DNA of 64,000 nt from Methyloceanibacter stevinii. Its GTDB lineage: Bacteria > Pseudomonadota > Alphaproteobacteria > Rhizobiales > Methyloligellaceae. A program made the position numbers and the translations under genes. Under the pieces are notes generated by a model. It searched no databases and was not told where the DNA came from. It saw only the letters and a program-made list of their open reading frames with translations. Below, one piece after another: positions 20,543-28,914 of this stretch. The stretch covers positions 248,001 through 312,000 of the forward strand of contig NZ_LPWE01000011.1 in assembly GCF_001723355.1 (NCBI RefSeq). The letters run 5' to 3'. The first letter of the stretch is position 1, and every line of letters starts with the position of its first letter.

Positions 20543-21301
20543 ATGACACCCCTTTTGGAAGTCAAGAATCTCCACGCGGAGATCGACGGCAAGAAGATTC
20601 TGAACGGTCTCGATCTCGTGGTGAATCCGGGCGAGGTGCACGCGATCATGGGCCCCAACGGCGCCGGCAAGTCGACGCTCTCCTATGTCCTGTCGGGCCG
20701 GGACGGTTACGAGGTCACGGAAGGCGACGTTCTCCTCAACGGGGAGAGCATGCTCGACATGGAACCCTCGGAGCGCGCGTGCGCAGGCGTGTTCCTCGCG
20801 TTCCAGTACCCGATGGAGATTCCCGGCGTGGCGACGATGACATTCCTGCGGGCGGCGCTCAACGCGCAGCGCAAGGCGCGCGGCGAACCGGAACTGTCTT
20901 CTCCCGATGTCATCCGCAAGGTGAAGGAGGTCGCCGCTCAACTCGGTATCAACATGGAGATGCTCAAGCGTCCCGTGAATGTGGGCTTCTCCGGCGGCGA
21001 GAAGAAGCGGGCCGAGACCATGCAGATGGCTTTGCTCGAGCCGAAGCTCTGCCTCCTCGACGAGACCGACTCGGGGCTCGATATCGACGCCCTCAAGATC
21101 GTGTCCGAAGGCGTGAACCGCTTGCGCGCTCCGGAGAGAGGCTTCGTGGTCATCACGCACTATCAGCGCCTTCTCGAATACATCGTGCCCGACATCGTGC
21201 ATGTGCTGTCGGCCGGCAAGATCGTGCGGACAGGCGGTAAGGAGCTTGCCCTCGAACTCGAGGCCTCGGGCTATGCCCAGTACCAGCAGGAGGCCGCGTA
21301 G
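20543..21301 (+). CDS. sufC: SufC, ATPase of the Fe-S assembly complex
   Basis: ABC-type ATPase of 252 residues that powers SufBCD. It has Walker A GPNGAGKST, the signature FSGGEKKRAETMQM, Walker B LCLLDETDSGLDIDAL and the switch His in ITHYQR. The family-specific DGYEVTEGDVLLNG and FLAFQYPMEIPGV are present. It starts 61 bases after the sufB stop with GGACGCGC before ATG, and is followed after four bases by sufD. Frame intact and length standard. Confidence 0.96.
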   Translation: MTPLLEVKNLHAEIDGKKILNGLDLVVNPGEVHAIMGPNGAGKSTLSYVLSGRDGYEVTEGDVLLNGESMLDMEPSERACAGVFLAFQYPMEIPGVATMTFLRAALNAQRKARGEPELSSPDVIRKVKEVAAQLGINMEMLKRPVNVGFSGGEKKRAETMQMALLEPKLCLLDETDSGLDIDALKIVSEGVNRLRAPERGFVVITHYQRLLEYIVPDIVHVLSAGKIVRTGGKELALELEASGYAQYQQEAA

Positions 21302-21305
21302 TCCG

Positions 21306-22640
21306 ATGGGCGAGAACGTGACCGCGAACAGGACGGTGGCCGAGTTGGGCCTCGCCGAGGCCTTCGCCTCGGTCGGCTCGAAACTGCCGGGCGACGCCGG
21401 CGTCAGAGCAAAGCGTGAAGACGCCTTTGCGCGCTTCGGCAGCGAAGGGTTGCCTCATCGCCGGGTCGAGGCCTGGCGTTACACCGACCTCAAGGCGCTG
21501 CTGCGCGAGGCAAGGCCGCTCGCGGCGCCGCCATCGGCGGAAGCAAAGACCGCCGCCTGGAACGTAGAGACCATCTTCGCCGGCATCGGCGCCCGGCGCA
21601 TCGTCATTGTGGATGGAACGGTGGTCCCGGAACTGTCCGATCTCGATGGGCTCGAGGCGGGACTGAGCATCTCCACCATGGCGAAGGCGCTGGCCGACGG
21701 TGATCCGCTGGTTGCCGAGTCTCTCGGCACCGTCGCGCCTGTCGAGGATGCCGCCGTCGAACTCAACACCGCCTTCATGGGCGATGGCGTGGTCATTCAC
21801 GTCGAAGAGGGAACCCCGGTCGAACGCCCCATCCATCTCGCTTTCGTGGCGACCGGATCGGTGCCGGCCTCCGCCTTTGTTCGCTCGTTGGTGGTAGTGG
21901 AGAAGGGCGCGGCGCTCACACTCATCGAGAGCCACCAGGCCCTGGGCGACGCCGAATACCAGCCGAATATCGGGCTTGAGCTTGTCATTGGCGACGCGGC
22001 GCGCGTTGACCACGTGAAGTGTCTGCAGGAGGAGCGGTCCTCGCTGCACCTCGCAAGCCTCATGGCTTCACTCGGCGCGCACGCGACCTTCAATCATTTC
22101 GCCCTGACAACCGGTGGCGCCGTCGTACGCAATCAGCTCTTCCTCGAGATGAAAGGCGAGGGCTCCTCGACCGACATCCGCGGCGCGAGCCTGCTGCGCG
22201 GAAACCAGCACGCCGATACGACGCTCGTGGCCAATCACATCGCACCGGGCTGCGTGGCCCGCGAGGTCTTCAAGTCCGTTCTGGCCGACGAGAGCCGCGG
22301 CATCTTCCAGGGCAAGATTTCCGTCGCACCGGACGCGCAGAAGACGGATGCCAAGATGATGGCCCAGGCACTGCTTCTGTCGGAGACGGCCGAGTTCGAT
22401 TCGAAACCGGAGCTCGAGATCTTCGCCGACGACGTGCAGTGCGGTCACGGCACGACGGCGGGCGCGCTCGACGAGGACCTGCGCTTCTATCTCATGGCCC
22501 GCGGGATCGCCGCGGACGACGCGGAGTCCCTGCTGATCCAGGCCTTTGCCGGAGAGACGCTCGAGAACATCGCCCATGAGGGCCTGAAGACGCTTCTGAT
22601 GGACGCCGTGGCCGAGTGGCTGCAAGCCGGAGACGAGTGA
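21306..22640 (+). CDS. sufD: SufD, Fe-S assembly complex subunit
   Basis: SufB paralog of 444 residues that completes the SufBCD complex. It has the N-terminal domain with EGLPHRRVEAWRYTDLKALL and the C-terminal beta-helix/helical region with RGASLLRGNQHADTTLVANH, CVAREVFKSVLADESRGIFQGKI-like core and QCGHGTTAGALDEDLRFYL. ATG 21306 lies four bases after the sufC stop; an open frame upstream overlaps sufC and is not used. sufS follows after one base. Confidence 0.94.
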   Translation: MGENVTANRTVAELGLAEAFASVGSKLPGDAGVRAKREDAFARFGSEGLPHRRVEAWRYTDLKALLREARPLAAPPSAEAKTAAWNVETIFAGIGARRIVIVDGTVVPELSDLDGLEAGLSISTMAKALADGDPLVAESLGTVAPVEDAAVELNTAFMGDGVVIHVEEGTPVERPIHLAFVATGSVPASAFVRSLVVVEKGAALTLIESHQALGDAEYQPNIGLELVIGDAARVDHVKCLQEERSSLHLASLMASLGAHATFNHFALTTGGAVVRNQLFLEMKGEGSSTDIRGASLLRGNQHADTTLVANHIAPGCVAREVFKSVLADESRGIFQGKISVAPDAQKTDAKMMAQALLLSETAEFDSKPELEIFADDVQCGHGTTAGALDEDLRFYLMARGIAADDAESLLIQAFAGETLENIAHEGLKTLLMDAVAEWLQAGDE

Positions 22641-22641
22641 G

Positions 22642-23883
22642 ATGCATGAGGCCGTGCAGAATGGCGCCTATGACGTGGCGCGCGTGCGAAAGGACTTTCC
22701 GATTCTCGACCTCGAGGTCGAAGGAAAGCCGCTGATCTATTTCGACAATGCGGCTTCCGCGCAGAAGCCGACGGCGGTTCTCGACCGGTTGAACACGGCC
22801 TACACCACCGAATATGCCAACGTGCATCGCGGCCTGCATCACCTCTCCAATGTCGCGACGGAAGCCTACGAGGCCGCTCGCGGCCGGGTGGCGAAGTTTC
22901 TCAACGCGCCTCGCAATGAGGAGATCGTCTTCACGCGCAGCGCCACCGAAGCGATCAATCTCGTCGCATCGACCTTCGGCCGCGACTGCATCATGCCGGG
23001 CGACGAGATCGTGCTCTCGATCATGGAGCATCATGCCAACATCGTTCCGTGGCACTTCCTGCGGGAGCACTATGGCGCCGTTATCAAATGGGCGCCGGTC
23101 GATGATGAGGGCAATTTTCTCATCGACGAGTTTGAGAATCTCCTCACCGACCGCACGAAGATGGTCGCCATCACACAGATGTCTAACGTCCTCGGGTCGG
23201 TGGTTCCCGTCAAGGAAGTGACCCGCATCGCGCATGCCCGCGGCATTCCGGTGCTTGTCGACGGTGCGCAAGGCTCAGTCCATCTCGATGTGGATGTTCA
23301 GGATATCGACTGCGATTTCTATGTGATCACCGGGCACAAGCTTTATGGGCCCACGGGCATCGGTGCGCTCTACGGCAAATACGAGCACCTCGCGGCGATG
23401 GCGCCCTTCAACGGCGGCGGCGAGATGATCCGCGAAGTGTTCCAGGATACGGTCACCTATGGCGAGCCGCCGCACAAGTTCGAGGCCGGCACGCCGCCGA
23501 TCGTGCAGGCCATCGGCCTGCACGCGGCGCTCGACTATATCGACTCCATCGGCAAGCCCCGCATCCGGGCACACGAAGCAGAGCTCATGGCCTACGCGCA
23601 GGAGCGCCTCCGCGAGATCAATTCCTTGCGCATCATCGGCAATGCCGACGACAAGGGCGCCATCATCTCGTTCGAGATGAAGGAGGGCCACCCGCACGAC
23701 TACGCGACCCTCATCAACAGTCCGGGGTCGGCCGTGCGGGCGGGGACGCATTGCGCCATGCCGCTCCTCGAACGCTTCGGCGTCTCGGCCACCTGCCGTG
23801 CCTCGTTCGGCCTCTACAACACGAAGGCGGAAGTCGATGCCTTCGTGACGGCGCTCGGCAAGGTACAGGCGCTTCTCGCCTGA
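22642..23883 (+). CDS. sufS: SufS, group II cysteine desulfurase
   Basis: PLP enzyme of 413 residues that removes sulfur from cysteine and hands it to SufBCD. The PLP lysine is in VITGHKLYGPTG, the N-terminal PLDYFDNAA-type signature appears as PLIYFDNAASAQKP, and the catalytic Cys is in RAGTHCAMPLLERF near the C terminus. No SufE or SufU partner gene adjoins it, so the sulfur acceptor must come from elsewhere. It is the last gene of unit A; nifB's regulatory region follows. A separate NifS lies at 45284, so the island encodes two desulfurases. Confidence 0.95.
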   Translation: MHEAVQNGAYDVARVRKDFPILDLEVEGKPLIYFDNAASAQKPTAVLDRLNTAYTTEYANVHRGLHHLSNVATEAYEAARGRVAKFLNAPRNEEIVFTRSATEAINLVASTFGRDCIMPGDEIVLSIMEHHANIVPWHFLREHYGAVIKWAPVDDEGNFLIDEFENLLTDRTKMVAITQMSNVLGSVVPVKEVTRIAHARGIPVLVDGAQGSVHLDVDVQDIDCDFYVITGHKLYGPTGIGALYGKYEHLAAMAPFNGGGEMIREVFQDTVTYGEPPHKFEAGTPPIVQAIGLHAALDYIDSIGKPRIRAHEAELMAYAQERLREINSLRIIGNADDKGAIISFEMKEGHPHDYATLINSPGSAVRAGTHCAMPLLERFGVSATCRASFGLYNTKAEVDAFVTALGKVQALLA

Positions 23884-23921
23884 CGCTGCCGGTCACAACG
23901 AACAGTCCTCGCCCCAAGCCT

Positions 23922-23937
23922 TGTGACGCCCACGACA
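23922..23937. promoter_or_regulatory. NifA upstream activator sequence, distal site of nifB
   Basis: TGTGACGCCCACGACA matches TGT-N10-ACA exactly. It lies 116 bases upstream of the nifB -24/-12 promoter, a usual NifA distance. Confidence 0.75.
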
Positions 23938-23980
23938 ATGTCGCTTTTCGCACAGCCACAGCTTCAGCGCCAATCGCCGA

Positions 23981-23996
23981 TGTCGGCATCGCGACA
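23981..23996. promoter_or_regulatory. NifA upstream activator sequence, proximal site of nifB
   Basis: TGTCGGCATCGCGACA matches TGT-N10-ACA exactly and lies 57 bases upstream of the nifB -24 element, 59 bases after the distal site. Confidence 0.75.
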
Positions 23997-24015
23997 GCAC
24001 GCACCCATGAAAAAC

Positions 24016-24029
24016 TTGATCCTGATCAA
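24016..24029. promoter_or_regulatory. Perfect FNR/FixK box inside the nifB promoter
   Basis: TTGATCCTGATCAA is an exact match to the FNR/FixK palindrome TTGAT-N4-ATCAA. It sits between the proximal NifA site and the -24 element. A FixK-type protein with the ETVSR recognition helix is encoded at 61083. A class II FixK promoter would start near 24064, inside the sigma-54 promoter. Confidence 0.8.
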
Positions 24030-24052
24030 GGGTCTAGGGGGTGCCGGAACGC

Positions 24053-24068
24053 TGGCACGCGAGTTGCG
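24053..24068 (+). promoter_or_regulatory. Sigma-54 promoter of nifB
   Basis: TGGCACGCGAGTTGCG matches the consensus TGGCACG-N4-TTGC with GG and GC ten bases apart. Transcription should start near 24080, about 70 bases before the nifB ATG. Confidence 0.88.
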
Positions 24069-24147
24069 TAGAGTCTTTCTAAGACGTGCGCGGCGCGCCG
24101 TGTGGGGCACGAGGCCCTAGGTCACCCGGATCAGCGAGGACCCGAAC

Positions 24148-25709
24148 ATGGACGGATTGATTGAGCAGCCCGAGACCGAAACGGCGGAAGCCGTCTCGGA
24201 AATGGACGACATCATGCAGAAGATTGCCGAGCACAAAGGCTGCGGCACCAGCGGCGGCGACGGAAAGGCCAGTTGCGGCACGGGCGCGGCGAAACGGACC
24301 TGCCGCCGGAAATCTGGGAGAAGGTCAAGAACCATCCCTGTTACAGCGAAGAGGCGCATCATCACTATGCGCGCATGCATGTGGCGGTCGCGCCTGCCTG
24401 CAACATTCAATGCAATTACTGCAATCGCAAATACGATTGCGCGAACGAGTCGCGCCCGGGCGTGGTCAGCGAACGCCTGAGCCCGGAACAAGCGACCAAG
24501 AAGGTCCTGGCTGTCGCCTCCACCATTCCGCAGATGACGGTGCTCGGCATCGCCGGACCGGGCGATGCGCTGGCGAACCCCGCCAAGACATTCAAGACGT
24601 TCGAAATGATCATGGAGACGGCGCCCGACATTAAGCTGTGCCTGTCGACGAATGGTTTGGCGCTGCCCGACTATGTCGACGAGATCGCGAAGTACAACGT
24701 CGACCACGTCACGATCACCATCAACATGGTCGATCCCGAGGTCGGCGCGAAGATTTATCCCTGGATCTTCTGGGACCACAAGCGCGTCACCGGAGTCGAG
24801 GCTTCCAGGATCTTGAGCGAGCGTCAGCTCAAGGGGCTCGAAATGCTCTCGGAGCGGGGCATTCTCTGCAAGGTCAACTCGGTGATGATCCCGGGTATCA
24901 ACGACGAGCATCTCGTCGAGGTGAACAAGGCCGTGAAGTCGCGCGGCGCCTTCCTGCACAACATCATGCCGCTCATCTCCGCACCGGAGCATGGCACCGT
25001 CTTCGGCCTGAACGGCCAGCGCGGACCCTCGGCGCAGGAGCTGAAGGCACTCCAAGATGCCTGCGAAGGTGAGATGAACATGATGCGGCACTGCCGTCAG
25101 TGCCGAGCCGATGCCGTCGGTCTTCTCGGTGAAGACCGCAGCGCCGAGTTCACCACCGAGAAGATCATGGAGATGGACGTCGAATACGACCTCTCCTCGC
25201 GTCAGGCCTACCAAGCCAAGGTGGAAGAGGAGCGGCAGGCAACTGTCTCGGCGAAGAAGGACGAGCTTGAGTCGCTCGCCGGCGAGCACAGCGACATCAA
25301 TATCCTCATCGCCGTCGCCACAAAGGGCGGCGGCCGCATCAACGAGCATTTCGGCCACGCCAAGGAGTTCCAGATCTACGAGGTATCGACCGCGGGCGCC
25401 AAATTCGTCGGCCACCGCCGCGTCGATCTGTACTGCCAGGGCGGCTATGGCGAGGAAGACGCGCTCGAAACGGTGATCCGCGCGATCCAAGACTGCACGG
25501 CGGTGTTCGTGTCGAAGATCGGCGGCTGCCCCAAGAACGATCTCAAGGAGGCGGGCATCGATCCGGTCGACGAATACGCCCTCGAGTTCATCGAGAAGTC
25601 GGCCATCGCCTACTTCAAGGACTATCTCGCGAAGGTGAAGAGCGGCGAGATCGAGCACACCCAACGTGACGACGCCACCATTCGCCAGGGAGCCTATATC
25701 GCCGCCTGA
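24148..25709 (+). CDS. nifB: NifB, radical SAM enzyme of FeMo-cofactor core synthesis; one frameshift
   Basis: Makes NifB-co, the 8Fe core of the nitrogenase cofactor. ATG 24148 opens a short N-terminal part ending CGTGAA; the frame changes at about 24288 and continues [17 protein letters not shown]. The radical SAM motif is CNIQCNYC, followed by [14 protein letters not shown]-terminal NifX-like cofactor-binding domain (from about residue 390, [20 protein letters not shown]) completes a protein of 520 residues if one missing base is restored (1562+1 bases). Such length and domain order are standard. It is the first gene of unit B, under two NifA sites, a sigma-54 promoter and a FixK box. Confidence 0.95.
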
Positions 25710-25726
25710 CCACGGGACGATGAGGC

Positions 25727-25764
25727 GCGGGGCGGCGTTGTTAGTACGGAGCCCGCCGCCCCGC
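25727..25764 (+). promoter_or_regulatory. Strong hairpin between nifB and the following ferredoxin
   Basis: GCGGGGCGGCG (25727-25737) pairs perfectly with CGCCGCCCCGC (25754-25764) across a 16-base loop. It is followed by AAATCG rather than a T run, so it is better read as an RNA-stability or attenuation element than as a full terminator. Confidence 0.6.
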
Positions 25765-25814
25765 AAATCGTCCAACGCCAAGGCGGTATTTGCTGAGAGA
25801 GGAACCCAAGAACA

Positions 25815-26039
25815 ATGTCCTACAAAATCGTCGCTTCGCAATGCACGGGCTGTTCGGCTTGCGAACCCGAGTGTCCCAACGTCGCCATCTACGAAAAGGG
25901 CGGCACGTTCATCATCGATCCCAAGAAGTGTACCGAGTGCATCGGCTATTTCGACACGCCGCAATGCGTTGCGGTGTGCCCCGTCGACGACACCTGCGTC
26001 ATCGACAATTCGGTCCCGCGCTATCAGCCCCCCGCCTAA
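25815..26039 (+). CDS. fdxN: 2[4Fe-4S] ferredoxin, FdxN type (downstream of nifB)
   Basis: A 74-residue electron carrier with [12 protein letters not shown] and [18 protein letters not shown] cluster motifs. FdxN is regularly found directly after nifB and is thought to supply electrons for NifB or nitrogenase. ATG 25815 follows GAGAGGAACC. It is a paralog of the ferredoxin at 17990 and differs mainly by a longer C-terminal tail (ending PRYQPPA). The HesB-type gene follows after eleven bases. Confidence 0.92.
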   Translation: MSYKIVASQCTGCSACEPECPNVAIYEKGGTFIIDPKKCTECIGYFDTPQCVAVCPVDDTCVIDNSVPRYQPPA

Positions 26040-26050
26040 GGAGGAAAGGC

Positions 26051-26389
26051 ATGAGTTTCACCGTTACACGGGCCGCCGAAAAATTTATCCGCCGACTGCT
26101 TATGTTTGACGGAGGTCCCGGAAGTGCCCTTCGTCTCGCCGTGAGCCCTGGCGGATGTTCCGGCCTTTCTGCCGAGTTCGATGTCGAAAGCGCGCCGCGC
26201 GAAGGCGACAAGCTCGTCGAGGTCGGGGATATTCGCTTCTTCCTGCCTGCCGAAAGCCGCCTGCTTCTGGAAGGCGTGACCATCGACTTCGCCGAGACGC
26301 CGACGTCCAGCGGCTTCGTCTTCCTCGATCCCAATGCCGCATCTTGCGGTTGTTCGACGGAAGACGCGGCCGAAAGCGTCGCAGGCTGA
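26051..26389 (+). CDS. HesB/IscA-type A-type Fe-S carrier (first copy)
   Basis: A-type carrier of 112 residues with the three conserved cysteines in GGCSGLSAEF and SCGCS. These proteins pass Fe-S clusters or iron to targets; next to nifB and a ferredoxin it probably helps to mature these. ATG 26051 is preceded by AAGGAGGAAAGGC, a strong ribosome site; an open frame upstream overlaps fdxN and is not used. It differs clearly from the second HesB at 43914. Confidence 0.88.
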   Translation: MSFTVTRAAEKFIRRLLMFDGGPGSALRLAVSPGGCSGLSAEFDVESAPREGDKLVEVGDIRFFLPAESRLLLEGVTIDFAETPTSSGFVFLDPNAASCGCSTEDAAESVAG

Positions 26390-26405
26390 CGGGCAGGGCA
26401 GGGCG

Positions 26406-26942
26406 ATGTCGGCGGTTCAGACCGGAGATTTGGCGGATTTCGCTCTCGACGTCACGGCGGCCGAGGCCGTTCTGGGCGGCGGGTTGCCCGCGGAAGCCGA
26501 GCAGCACCTGAACTTGGCCGGCCTCGCCTACCAAGACGACGCCCTGGCGGAGCAGCACTTGCGCGAGGCGCAATCGCTGGCGCCGGAGCACGTCGCCGTG
26601 CTGATCGGGCTCTATCGGTTCTACTTCTACAAGGGCCGTTTGGCCGACGCGCTGGGAATAGCCGAGATCTGTCTCAACAAGGCCGCCCGCGCCAACGAGC
26701 TGCCGCTCGACTGGCAGGCCGTGCGTCCCGGCGATGCGGACTTTTCCAGCTTCGAGGCGATCCTGCCGCGCTTCTATCTCTTCACGCTCAAGGGCTGCGC
26801 CTATCTGCACATGCGCCTTGGCGACACGGACGCGGGGCGCGAGATCGTCGACAAACTGCTTGAACTCGATCCGAGCGACAAGCTCGGCGCGCACGTCTTG
26901 CTGGGTGTGCTTGAGCGGATGGGGCAGGGCGATGACGACTGA
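26406..26942 (+). CDS. TPR-repeat protein of nif cluster (first copy)
   Basis: Soluble alpha-helical protein of 178 residues with tetratricopeptide-type helix pairs: HLNLAGLAYQDDALAEQHL, AVLIGLYRFYFYKGRLADA and FTLKGCAYLHMRLGDTDAG. The function is not known; TPRs usually hold protein complexes together. ATG 26406 follows CAGGGCG. The end overlaps the start of the second LRV gene by eleven bases, so the two are probably coupled. The TPR protein encoded on the minus strand at 32416 shows the same layout and many shared residues, so the two look like paralogs. Confidence 0.7.
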   Translation: MSAVQTGDLADFALDVTAAEAVLGGGLPAEAEQHLNLAGLAYQDDALAEQHLREAQSLAPEHVAVLIGLYRFYFYKGRLADALGIAEICLNKAARANELPLDWQAVRPGDADFSSFEAILPRFYLFTLKGCAYLHMRLGDTDAGREIVDKLLELDPSDKLGAHVLLGVLERMGQGDDD

Positions 26943-27762
26943 CATCCAAGAGACCCTGGATTGGCAAGGCCAAGAGATCGACTGCGGCGCTTGCGCTCAT
27001 GAGGCCCTTCGCAGCGAGGACAAATGCGAGCCTCGGAAGGCCTGCGTCCAAGACCGTTACGCGCGCCGGATCGACCGCTTCTTCGATCAGAACCCGTCGC
27101 TCGCGGACGGCTACCTCGCCCATCCCTATTTCGAACTTCGGGCCGTGGCCGCGAAACACGCAACGGTCTTCAGACTGCCCCCGCTGCTGAAGGATTCCGA
27201 GGAGACCGTGCGCTGGAGCGCGGTGCGGCGCTTGCCCTACCGCTACCTGCTCGAGCTTCGGACCGATCCTCATCGAGAGGTTCGCATTCGGATCGCTCTA
27301 ACGCTGAACGACGACGATCTGCCCTCGATGATGTACGACCCGGACTACTACGTTCGCACGGTCGTGGCCCGGCGTATCTCGCCGAAACACCTCACCTCGA
27401 TGATGCACGACAGCGAGGCGGCCGTCCGCCGTGTCGTCGTCAGCCGTGTCGAGGAACGGTTCTTGATGCAGATGGCCAATGATGCGGAACCGAGTGTGCG
27501 CCTCGAAGCCGCGCGCCGGCTGACGCCCCGTCAACTCGTTCTCCTTCGCCGCGATCCGGATTGGCGCGTTCGCTTCCACGTGGCGAGCAATATCGAGGGA
27601 GAAGCGCTCGCGGCGATGCTGGACGACAGCGATCCCGTGGTCCGGCAGCTCGTCTATGCCCGTCTCGCGCGCCCGGACAACGGTGCCGTCACGGAGGATG
27701 AGGCAACCGAAATACTGAATGCCGAAAGTCCGAAGGACGAAATGCTGGAGCGTACGTCATGA
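26932..27762 (+). CDS. LRV-type repeat protein with N-terminal 4Fe-4S motif (second copy)
   Basis: A 276-residue protein of the LRV family. The N-terminal cluster region has DCGACAHEALRSEDKCEPRKACVQD in which the spacing of four cysteines matches the first copy at 18197. About seven helical repeats follow (for example MMYDPDYYVRTVVARRISP). Both copies share RRIDRFFxQNP and LxHPYFExR, so they are paralogs. ATG 26932 lies inside the end of the TPR gene, and the stop overlaps the nifZ start (ATGA). Role unknown; protein-protein or redox function in nitrogenase maturation is an inference from location. Confidence 0.82.
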   Translation: MTTDIQETLDWQGQEIDCGACAHEALRSEDKCEPRKACVQDRYARRIDRFFDQNPSLADGYLAHPYFELRAVAAKHATVFRLPPLLKDSEETVRWSAVRRLPYRYLLELRTDPHREVRIRIALTLNDDDLPSMMYDPDYYVRTVVARRISPKHLTSMMHDSEAAVRRVVVSRVEERFLMQMANDAEPSVRLEAARRLTPRQLVLLRRDPDWRVRFHVASNIEGEALAAMLDDSDPVVRQLVYARLARPDNGAVTEDEATEILNAESPKDEMLERTS

Positions 27763-28091
27763 CGAATATCAGCCGTGACAGCAGCGTGGTCGAGATCAAT
27801 GACCCACCGACATTCAGCTACGGCGAGCGTGTGCGCTCCAGACGGACGATCCGCAACGACGGCACGTTTCCCGGCAAAGACATCGGCGAAATTCTCGCGA
27901 AGAAGGGCGAGGAGGGCTACGTCACCTCGATCGGAACCTTCCTCCAGCAGTTCTACATCTACGGCGTCGAGTTCATGGAAACGGGCTACCGGGTCGGCAT
28001 GAAGCGGAAGGAGCTCGAGTCCGTCGACAACCCGATCGAGCCGCCGAAGCCCAAAACCACGAACAAGACGAAATCGGAGGACGTAACGTGA
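27759..28091 (+). CDS. nifZ: NifZ, nitrogenase MoFe protein maturation factor
   Basis: A 110-residue protein whose central part (FSYGERVRSRRTIRNDGTFPG, GEEGYVTSIGTFLQQFYIYGVEF) is the NifZ domain. NifZ assists formation of the second P-cluster of NifDK. The C-terminal tail is lysine/proline-rich. ATG overlaps the stop of the LRV gene (ATGA), and the stop overlaps the GTG of the next gene (GTGA), so three genes are translationally coupled. A second NifZ-like protein follows directly. Confidence 0.9.
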   Translation: MTNISRDSSVVEINDPPTFSYGERVRSRRTIRNDGTFPGKDIGEILAKKGEEGYVTSIGTFLQQFYIYGVEFMETGYRVGMKRKELESVDNPIEPPKPKTTNKTKSEDVT

Positions 28092-28396
28092 GCGACCAGG
28101 ACGCGACCGAACAGTCAGAAAATGCCGCCGCCCCCGAAGCGCGTGCGCCGATGATCGAACCGCGCCTCCCCAAATACGACTGGGGGCAACGTGTTCAGGC
28201 GACGGAAAACCTCGTCAATGACGGCAGCTATCCGGACAAGGCGCCCGATGCGCTCCTGGTGAGCGCCGGCGAGAACGGTGAAATCGTTCAGGTCGGCCGG
28301 CATGAGGAATCGAACACGCCTGTCTATCTCGTCGAGTTTTCACCCGACCGCGTAGTCGGCTGCCTCGAAGAAGAAATCGTGCCGGTCGAGGCATGA
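28088..28396 (+). CDS. Second NifZ-domain protein
   Basis: A 102-residue protein. After an acidic N-terminal tail, residues 28-100 follow the NifZ pattern: YDWGQRVQATENLVNDGSYP, GENGEIVQVGRHEESNTPVY and LVEFSPDRVVGC. It is shorter than nifZ and only moderately similar to it, so it looks like a diverged tandem paralog. GTG 28088 overlaps the nifZ stop. Specific role unknown; tandem or fused NifZ domains occur in other diazotrophs. Confidence 0.75.
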   Translation: MSDQDATEQSENAAAPEARAPMIEPRLPKYDWGQRVQATENLVNDGSYPDKAPDALLVSAGENGEIVQVGRHEESNTPVYLVEFSPDRVVGCLEEEIVPVEA

Positions 28397-28430
28397 CGGA
28401 TACAACCAAACAGAATAGGAGCGCCAACCC

Positions 28431-28639
28431 GTGAAGGTCATGATCCGCAAGGACTACGAAGCAAACTCTCAGCCTACGTCGCGAAGAAGGATCTCGAAGA
28501 GCCGATCGTCGCCATGGAGAAGCCCGACATGTGGGGCGGCACGGTGACGCTCGCCAATGGCTGGGAGCTCGAACTGCCCGCCATGGCGCCGGACACGTCC
28601 CTGCCGATCACGGTGAACGCAAGGCGGCTTAGTCAGTAA
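28431..28639 (+). CDS. nifT: NifT/FixU small nif protein; one frameshift
   Basis: GTG 28431 starts MKVMIRKDYEAN; the frame then changes at about 28465 to LSAYVAKKDLEEPIV and continues with WGGTVTLANGWELELP and LPITVNARRLSQ, the typical NifT sequence. The span of 209 bases plus one missing base gives 69 residues, the usual size. NifT is a small protein of unknown role normally found beside nifZ or nifK. An AATAGGAGCG ribosome site precedes GTG. Confidence 0.85.
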
Positions 28640-28641
28640 CC

Positions 28642-28914
28642 ATGGTCCTCGCTCCCGACGATATCGTGGCGATTGAAGGCTTGCTTGGCCAGGCGAAAGG
28701 CGAACCCGGCGCGGTCGATGCCGTGCGCGCGCAGTTTCCCGATCTGTCCATGACACGCTGCGATCAGTCCGACGTCGATGCGGAAGATCCCTTCCGGGAG
28801 TATCCGGACTTCAACCTCTATCTCGTCGACGGCACAGACCATTGCTGGCGTCTGACCGCGGATCCGTCCGCCGCGACCGGGATCGTCATTGCGAAGAAGT
28901 GGGGACAGTCGTGA
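28642..28914 (+). CDS. Small nif-linked protein of unknown function (DUF6129-like)
   Basis: A 90-residue protein starting MVLAPDDIVAIEGLLGQAKG, with RAQFPDLSMTRCDQSDVD and a C-terminal GIVIAKKWGQS. It resembles proteins I recall as DUF6129 in nif clusters, but I cannot verify this. It is acidic, soluble and predicted to be alpha/beta. It starts two bases after nifT and its stop overlaps the GTG start of the DegT-like gene, which supports a real, coupled gene in unit B. Confidence 0.6.
   Translation: MVLAPDDIVAIEGLLGQAKGEPGAVDAVRAQFPDLSMTRCDQSDVDAEDPFREYPDFNLYLVDGTDHCWRLTADPSAATGIVIAKKWGQS

Noticed and set aside
24148-25709. nifB, nifS, nifV, fixL and ccoN as pseudogenes
   Set aside because: All catalytic motifs are present and each break fits one missing base; the same pattern across unrelated genes points to sequence error.
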